A program made the position numbers and the translations under genes. This document shows positions 58,867 to 64,000 of a stretch of 64,000 bases of DNA, in pieces (the stretch's first letter is position 1; each line of letters starts with the position of its first letter). Source of the stretch: Herbaspirillum rubrisubalbicans (lineage in GTDB: Bacteria; Pseudomonadota; Gammaproteobacteria; Burkholderiales; Burkholderiaceae_D); NCBI RefSeq assembly GCF_003719195.1, contig NZ_CP024996.1, positions 620,001 through 684,000 on the forward strand. Direction: 5' to 3'. The notes under the pieces are model-generated. The model made no database searches, was not told the origin of the DNA, and saw nothing but the letters and a program-made list of their open reading frames with translations.

Positions 58867-61058
58867 AAAAGGATAGCGCCCGCGACGCCGTGGTCCAGGA
58901 AGCCCGCGAACTGCTGGTGGCCATGGAGTCGGCGCTGCTGCAGATCGAGGTAGAAGGCCCCAGCCGCGATCGCATCAACGCCATCTTCCGCGCTGCCCAC
59001 ACCATCAAGGGCTCGGCAGGCTTGTTTGCCTTCGATAGCATCGTGCAATTCACCCACCAGGTCGAGCATGTGCTGGACTTGGTGCGCGAAGAAAGGCTGG
59101 CCTTGAATGGTCCCCTGATGTCGCTGCTTCTGCAGTGCGGCGACTACATTGGCGAACTGGTCGATGCCATCGAGCGCGGCCAGGAAGCCGAGGAGCCCAA
59201 TGCCCAACGCCGGGCCGCGCTGCTGGCCGAGCTGGAACAGGTGGCCCTGTCAGCCCCGGCGCAGGCTGTGACCAGAGTCGATCCACAGATGGCCGTTGCG
59301 GTAGCCGTCCAAGGCCCATCGGCGACCTTGGCGCCCGAGCTGGAGGCCAGTGCCCAACTGTCGGTGGATTGCCCTTACTGGCATTTGTCGCTGCAGTTCA
59401 ACCAGAACGTGCTGCGCGATGGACTCGATCCGCTGTCTTTCCTGCACTACCTGCGCTCGCTGGGCCGCATCGTCGCCATCCTGCCGGTGGAGTCGAGCAT
59501 TCCCGAGGCCGCCGCCATGGATGCCGAGAGTTGCTACCTGGGCGTGGAAATCTGCCTGGCATCGGACTCCACCCGGCAGACGCTGGAAGATGTGTTCGAA
59601 TTCGTGCGCGATGACAGCCGCATCGACATCCTGCCGCCGCACAGCCGCCTGGCCGATTACGCCACCGTGCTGCAACGCCTGGCGCCGGAGGAGGCGGTGC
59701 GCCTGGCCAGTCTGTGGCGTGGCCTGGGTCTGTTCGACGACGCACAGTGGCGCTGCCTGGGGGCAATCGGCCTCAAGGACAGTGCTGCGCCGCCGTTGCT
59801 CTCCTCTGCCATTGCCGATGTGGTACAGCGCCCGCGTCCGCTGGAGGAACGGCGCGCGCAAGAACAGAAGTTCATCAAGATCGAAGTCTCCAAGCTGGAT
59901 CAGTTGATCGACCTGGTGGGTGAGCTGGTCATTGCCGGTGCCAGCGCCCGGCTGATCGCACGGCGCCGCAAGGATAGTCAGTTCGAGGAAGCTACCCAGG
60001 CCATCGACACCTTGATGGAACAGATCCGCGATGCCGCGCTGACCCTGCGCATGGTGCAGATCAACGAAGTGTTCCAGCGCTTCCCGCGTATCGTGCGCGA
60101 CATTGCACGTGACCTCGACAAGGACATCGAACTGAGCATGACCGGCTCCGACACCGAACTGGATAAATCCATGGTCGAGCGCCTGGCCGATCCCCTGATG
60201 CACATCGTGCGCAACGCCATCGATCATGGCATCGAACCGGCCGCCGAACGCATCGCCGCCGGCAAGCCGGCCAAGGCCACGCTGCGCTTGAACGCCATGC
60301 ATGAGTCCGGCAGCGTGGTGGTGGAGGTGATGGATGATGGCCGCGGCATGGACCGCGATCGCATCCTGGAAAAGGCCGTGGCCCAGGGCTTGGTCGCACC
60401 CGATGCCGAGCTCACCGATGCCGAGATCTATCGCTGCGTGTTCGAACCCGGGTTTTCCACCGCGCAGCAGGTCACCGAACTATCGGGACGTGGGGTGGGC
60501 ATGGATGTGGTCAAGCGCAACATCGACGCCCTGCATGGCGAGGTCGCCATCGATACCGAACGCGGACGCGGCACCGTGGTGCGTCTGCGCTTGCCGTTGA
60601 CGCTGGCCATCATCTCGGGCTTCCAGGTGGTGGTGGGTAATGCGGTGTTCGTGATCCCGCTGGACATGGTGGTCGAATGCATCGACATGCCACCCCAGCA
60701 CAATGGTACCCACATCGTCTCGGTGCGCGGCGAGCCCTTGCCTTTCGTACCGCTACGCGAACTGTTCGACCTGCCTGCACGCGAGCAGGGCCGGGCCCGC
60801 AAGAGCCTGGTGATCGTACAGTACGGTCAATTACGCGCTGGCCTGCTGGTCGATGGCCTGCTGGGCGAATGCCAGGCCGTGATCAAGCCGCTGGGGAGAC
60901 TGTTCGGCAAGGTCAAGGGATTGTCAGGCTCGACCATCCTCGGCGATGGCCGCGTGGCGTTGATCCTGGATATCCCGCACCTGGTGCATCACACCCAGCA
61001 GCAGGAACAAGGCAATACGGCGGCCTACGCCGAACGCGGCGTGGCGTCCGCGCAATGA
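58863..61058 (+). CDS. cheA: Chemotaxis histidine kinase CheA
   Basis: A 731-residue kinase. P1/Hpt with His46 in [19 protein letters not shown]2-like middle region (about 155-270) has [20 protein letters not shown]. Dimerisation domain starts at [20 protein letters not shown], ATPase has [22 protein letters not shown] and [11 protein letters not shown], and a CheW-like domain ends it. It phosphorylates CheY (and CheB). ATG overlaps the STAS stop. Its own stop overlaps an in-frame ATG of the next gene, though that gene probably starts 30 bases later. Confidence 0.95.
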   Translation: MKKDSARDAVVQEARELLVAMESALLQIEVEGPSRDRINAIFRAAHTIKGSAGLFAFDSIVQFTHQVEHVLDLVREERLALNGPLMSLLLQCGDYIGELVDAIERGQEAEEPNAQRRAALLAELEQVALSAPAQAVTRVDPQMAVAVAVQGPSATLAPELEASAQLSVDCPYWHLSLQFNQNVLRDGLDPLSFLHYLRSLGRIVAILPVESSIPEAAAMDAESCYLGVEICLASDSTRQTLEDVFEFVRDDSRIDILPPHSRLADYATVLQRLAPEEAVRLASLWRGLGLFDDAQWRCLGAIGLKDSAAPPLLSSAIADVVQRPRPLEERRAQEQKFIKIEVSKLDQLIDLVGELVIAGASARLIARRRKDSQFEEATQAIDTLMEQIRDAALTLRMVQINEVFQRFPRIVRDIARDLDKDIELSMTGSDTELDKSMVERLADPLMHIVRNAIDHGIEPAAERIAAGKPAKATLRLNAMHESGSVVVEVMDDGRGMDRDRILEKAVAQGLVAPDAELTDAEIYRCVFEPGFSTAQQVTELSGRGVGMDVVKRNIDALHGEVAIDTERGRGTVVRLRLPLTLAIISGFQVVVGNAVFVIPLDMVVECIDMPPQHNGTHIVSVRGEPLPFVPLRELFDLPAREQGRARKSLVIVQYGQLRAGLLVDGLLGECQAVIKPLGRLFGKVKGLSGSTILGDGRVALILDIPHLVHHTQQQEQGNTAAYAERGVASAQ

Positions 61059-61084
61059 AGAGTGCAGCCCAAGGGGGAGCGACC

Positions 61085-62863
61085 ATGCAAGAATCGATGA
61101 GCAACAGGATCAGCATCAAGCAGATATTCATCTGGCTGGCGGCGGGGCTGTCGGTCCTGGTGGCGGTGGTGATTGGCCTCACCGATATGCTCAAGCAAGC
61201 CAATGTCGCGCTGGAGGACGCGCACCAATCGCGCTATGCCTCTACGGCCCTGGCCAACGAGTTGCGCCGTACGACCGAGGATATGACGAAATTTGCACGC
61301 GCCTACGTCACCACGGGCGATCCCAACGATGAGGATCGCTACTATATGATCCTCGACATCCGTAATGGCAAGCGTCCCCGTCCGGCCAACTATGATCGCT
61401 TCAACTGGGATCTGGTCAGCGCGCGCAAGCTGGCTGCGGAAGGTTCTGCCCAGGCGGTACCGCTGAGCGAACTGATGAAGCGCGCCGGCTTCCCCGAACC
61501 GGAACTGGCCAAGATGCAGGAAGCCTTGAAACTGGCCGATCAACTTTCCCGCATCGAGATCACCGCCTTCCATGCGGTCAAGGGCGAGTTCGATGATGGC
61601 GAGGGCAAGTTCACCGTGGTGGGTGCGCCCAACCAGGCCATGGCCCAGGAACTGGTCTTCGATCAGACCTACCGCACCCTGTTCGGCCGCGTGATGGCCC
61701 CGATCAACGATTTCCTGCGCCAGGTCGATGAACGCACCCAGGCCCGGGTCATCCAGGCTGGTACCGAATATACCCGGCTGGAGCAAAAGATATTCTGGCT
61801 GCTGACGGCTTCGATGGTGGTGTTGTTCGTCTGCCTGGGCTTTGCCTATCGCACCATCCGCTCGCAGATCGGCGGCGAGCCGCGCGAGGCCATGAGCGTC
61901 TTGCGGCGCGTGGCCGAGGGCGATCTCACGGTCACGGTGCCGCTGCGCAAGCGCGACAAGATCAGCGTGCTCTACAGCACCCAGCAGATGGTCAACAAGT
62001 GGACCGACGTCATCGGTGACGTCAGCGGTACCGCCAGTGCCCTGGCCTCGGCTTCGGAACAGATTTCCTCCTCTTCCCAGGCGCTGTCGCACAATTCCTC
62101 GCAGCAAGCCGCCAACGTCGAGGAAACCAGTGCCTCGGTGGAAGAAATCACCGCCACCATCGCGCAGAACGCCGACAACGCTCGCACCACCGATGGCATC
62201 GCCAGCCTCTCGGCCAGTGCCGCCACCGAAGGTGGCGAAGCGGTACGCGAGACGGTGGCGGCGATGAAGCAGATTGCCAGCAAGATCGGCATCATCGATG
62301 ACATCGCCTACCAGACCAACCTGCTGGCCTTGAACGCGGCCATCGAAGCAGCCCGCGCCGGTGAGCATGGCAAGGGCTTTGCCGTGGTTGCCGCCGAAGT
62401 GCGCAAGCTGGCCGAGCGCGCCCAGACCGCCGCCCAGGAAATCATTGCGGTGGCCGAGAACAGTGTGGGCCTGGCCGAGAAAGCCGGTGGCCTGTTGAAC
62501 CAGATGGTGCCGTCCATCCGCAAGACCGCCGACCTAGTGCAGGAAATCGCCGCCGCCTCGGCCGAGCAATCCACCGGCCTGGAACAGATCAACAATGCCG
62601 TGCACCAGATGGCGCAGACTACGCAGATGACGGCGGCGGCCTCGGAAGAATTGTCGGCCACCTCCGAAGAGATGAGCGCCCAGGCCATCCATCTGCAAGA
62701 CCTGATGCGATTTTTCCGCGTGGGCGAGATGCAGAAGCTGCCCGCTCGCGGACGCAGCAACAATGGGCGCGCTCCCAAGCAGGAGCCGCCACGCCGGCTT
62801 TCGATGCTGGATGTGGAGGACGATGAGCCGGGCGTGGATGAATCCGCGTTCAAGCGTTTCTGA
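61085..62863 (+). CDS. Methyl-accepting chemotaxis protein
   Basis: A 592-residue receptor. First membrane segment (about 15-33, [20 protein letters not shown]), periplasmic helical sensor (about 35-235), second segment (about 236-258), HAMP, and signalling domain with tip [20 protein letters not shown]. The start ATG at 61085 follows AAGGGGGAG. An ATG at 61055 that overlaps the cheA stop is an alternative. The tail has no classical pentapeptide. It is likely the dedicated receptor of this system. Ligand unknown. Confidence 0.93.
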   Translation: MQESMSNRISIKQIFIWLAAGLSVLVAVVIGLTDMLKQANVALEDAHQSRYASTALANELRRTTEDMTKFARAYVTTGDPNDEDRYYMILDIRNGKRPRPANYDRFNWDLVSARKLAAEGSAQAVPLSELMKRAGFPEPELAKMQEALKLADQLSRIEITAFHAVKGEFDDGEGKFTVVGAPNQAMAQELVFDQTYRTLFGRVMAPINDFLRQVDERTQARVIQAGTEYTRLEQKIFWLLTASMVVLFVCLGFAYRTIRSQIGGEPREAMSVLRRVAEGDLTVTVPLRKRDKISVLYSTQQMVNKWTDVIGDVSGTASALASASEQISSSSQALSHNSSQQAANVEETSASVEEITATIAQNADNARTTDGIASLSASAATEGGEAVRETVAAMKQIASKIGIIDDIAYQTNLLALNAAIEAARAGEHGKGFAVVAAEVRKLAERAQTAAQEIIAVAENSVGLAEKAGGLLNQMVPSIRKTADLVQEIAAASAEQSTGLEQINNAVHQMAQTTQMTAAASEELSATSEEMSAQAIHLQDLMRFFRVGEMQKLPARGRSNNGRAPKQEPPRRLSMLDVEDDEPGVDESAFKRF

Positions 62864-62968
62864 TGCCTCGCCCATGCCGGTGACGAACTTACATAGACCA
62901 TGGTGGCCAGCACGCCGCACACGCAACAACCCGCCCGGCACTGTCCGTGGCAGCAAGGAGAGCAGGTC

Positions 62969-63544
62969 ATGCCCAGCGTATCGTTGAATGGCGAATCGGC
63001 CAGAAAGCGGCAGCAGGAAGAAGTCATCGAGACGCGCCAGTTCCTGACCTTCCTGGTCGGTACCGAGAGCTTTGCCATGCCCATCGCCAGTATCCGCGAA
63101 ATCATCGAATTCGGTGGTCTTACCGAAGTGCCGCTGATGCCGCAATTCCTGCGCGGCGTCATCAACCTGCGCGGATCGGTGGTGCCGGTGATCGATCTGT
63201 CGGTGCGCTTTGGGCGTGCGCCTACGGTACCGAGCAAGCGCACCTGCGTCATCATCATGGAACTGATGCAGGAGGATCAATTGCTGCTGCTGGGGGTGAT
63301 GGTCGACGCGGTCAGCGCGGTACTGGGCATCGGGGTGGACCAGATCGAACCGCGTCCTTCCTTCGGTGCCGGCATCCGAGCCGATTTCATCGCTGGCATG
63401 ATCAACGTCAATGAGCGTTTCATCGTAGTGCTGGACGTGCCGCGCGTGTTATCGGTCGATGAACTGGCCAGCCTGCTGGGCATGAGTGCCGAGGATGCGC
63501 TAGGGGGCGTGCCGGTGCTGTCATCCGACGCCCAGCGGGAGTAG
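62969..63544 (+). CDS. cheW: CheW-type coupling protein
   Basis: A 191-residue CheW. RQFLTFLVGTESFAMPIASI, IREIIEFGGLTEVPLMPQFL and GVINLRGSVVPVIDLSVRFG are characteristic. It links receptor and CheA. AAGGAG lies 9 bases before the ATG. Short N- and C-terminal extensions are present compared with E. coli CheW. Confidence 0.93.
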   Translation: MPSVSLNGESARKRQQEEVIETRQFLTFLVGTESFAMPIASIREIIEFGGLTEVPLMPQFLRGVINLRGSVVPVIDLSVRFGRAPTVPSKRTCVIIMELMQEDQLLLLGVMVDAVSAVLGIGVDQIEPRPSFGAGIRADFIAGMINVNERFIVVLDVPRVLSVDELASLLGMSAEDALGGVPVLSSDAQRE

Positions 63545-63549
63545 CGATC

Positions 63550-64000
63550 ATGGCCAGCATCGGCAAGCTGGAGGGGCCTGGCAGCACCAACACTGACGGG
63601 GCTGGCGCCACTGCTGCGGCTGCTGCGGCTGCCGCGGTTGGGGCGCATGGTGGTGATGAGATCAGTGATCACGACATGCTGCTTTTCCAGCAATTGTTCA
63701 AGCGGCACATCGGACTGCATCTGCCGCTGTCCAAGAAAGCCTTGCTGCAAAGCCGCCTCAACCATCGCCTGCACGAACTTGGTTTGCGCGATCTGACCCA
63801 GTATTTCCGCCGGATCAGCGGCGAGCACGACGTCGAGGAGCGCCAGCGCGCCATCGACCTGATCACCACCAACGAAACCTATTTCTTCCGCGAGCAGGGC
63901 CATTTCGATTTCCTCAAGCAGGAGCTGCTACCGCAATGGGAGCAACACAAGAGCCTGCGCGTCTGGAGCGCGGCCTGCGCCACCGGTGAAGAAGCCTATA
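63550..64000 (+). CDS. cheR: Chemotaxis methyltransferase CheR (3' end outside window)
   Basis: Only the first 150 codons are in the window. After an Ala/Gly-rich N-terminal tail (residues about 1-38), DHDMLLFQQLFKRHIGLHL and LITTNETYFFREQGHFDFLK are the CheR N-terminal and central motifs, and VWSAACATGEEAY is the SAM-binding motif at the window edge. It methylates receptor glutamates. It begins 5 bases after the cheW stop. Confidence 0.9.
   Translation, partial: MASIGKLEGPGSTNTDGAGATAAAAAAAAVGAHGGDEISDHDMLLFQQLFKRHIGLHLPLSKKALLQSRLNHRLHELGLRDLTQYFRRISGEHDVEERQRAIDLITTNETYFFREQGHFDFLKQELLPQWEQHKSLRVWSAACATGEEAY

Overview
The window looks like a chromosomal segment of a GC-rich betaproteobacterium, most likely Burkholderiales/Oxalobacteraceae of the Herbaspirillum type. 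This rests on gene order (fur divergent from bamE; hrcA, nadK, recN, hemH, grpE, dnaK, dnaJ; leuS, lptE, holA, proA) and protein character, not on a database search. I see no rRNA, tRNA or CRISPR array, no transposase or integrase gene, and no complete insertion sequence.

Layout. 0-6.1 kb: two tandem IclR-type regulators (the first cut by the window edge), a hybrid sensor kinase and a membrane GGDEF-EAL protein. 6.1-9.0 kb: a stress cluster resembling enterobacterial yciGFE-katN, with yciF reduced to a fragment. 9.2-14.8 kb: a zinc alcohol dehydrogenase, a chemoreceptor, a GAF/degenerate-GGDEF/EAL protein and an unusual HTH-GAF protein. 15.4-20.4 kb: a more AT-rich accessory island with a two-gene Septu-type anti-phage system (ptuA-ptuB). 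It is followed by a 200-bp nest of perfect inverted repeats and bracketed by imperfect direct repeats. A DUF6402-like protein and a small membrane protein come next. 20.4-29.3 kb: ammonium transporter (with sigma-54 and NtrC-like sites), PhoD phosphatase (with a three-unit Pho-box-like array), a Spy-like periplasmic protein, a LysR/YgiD/DoxX group, an RNA methyltransferase, a DsbA-like isomerase and HemJ. 29.4-35.0 kb: proA, holA, lptE and leuS on the minus strand. 35.5-41.4 kb: a LacI regulator and an ABC importer operon ending in a phosphodiesterase. 41.4-44.6 kb: barstar-like, exbD, exbB, dapB, bamE. 44.7-55.6 kb: fur, hrcA, HAD hydrolase, nadK, recN, hemH and the grpE-dnaK-dnaJ chaperone genes with a good heat-shock promoter before dnaK. 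55.7-64 kb: panB, then a chemosensory operon (membrane CheZ-like protein, CheY, STAS, CheA, MCP, CheW, CheR) that runs off the window.

How they work together. Much of the window is signalling: c-di-GMP turnover, a hybrid kinase, and a chemosensory operon whose first gene may encode a membrane-bound CheY-P phosphatase. Core housekeeping blocks (translation, cell envelope, heme, proline, lysine and pantothenate synthesis, protein folding) surround one short accessory island. The Septu genes and the structured DNA beside them are the most unusual content. Nutrient control is readable directly at the amt/phoD intergenic region, where nitrogen-type and phosphate-type control elements lie back to back.
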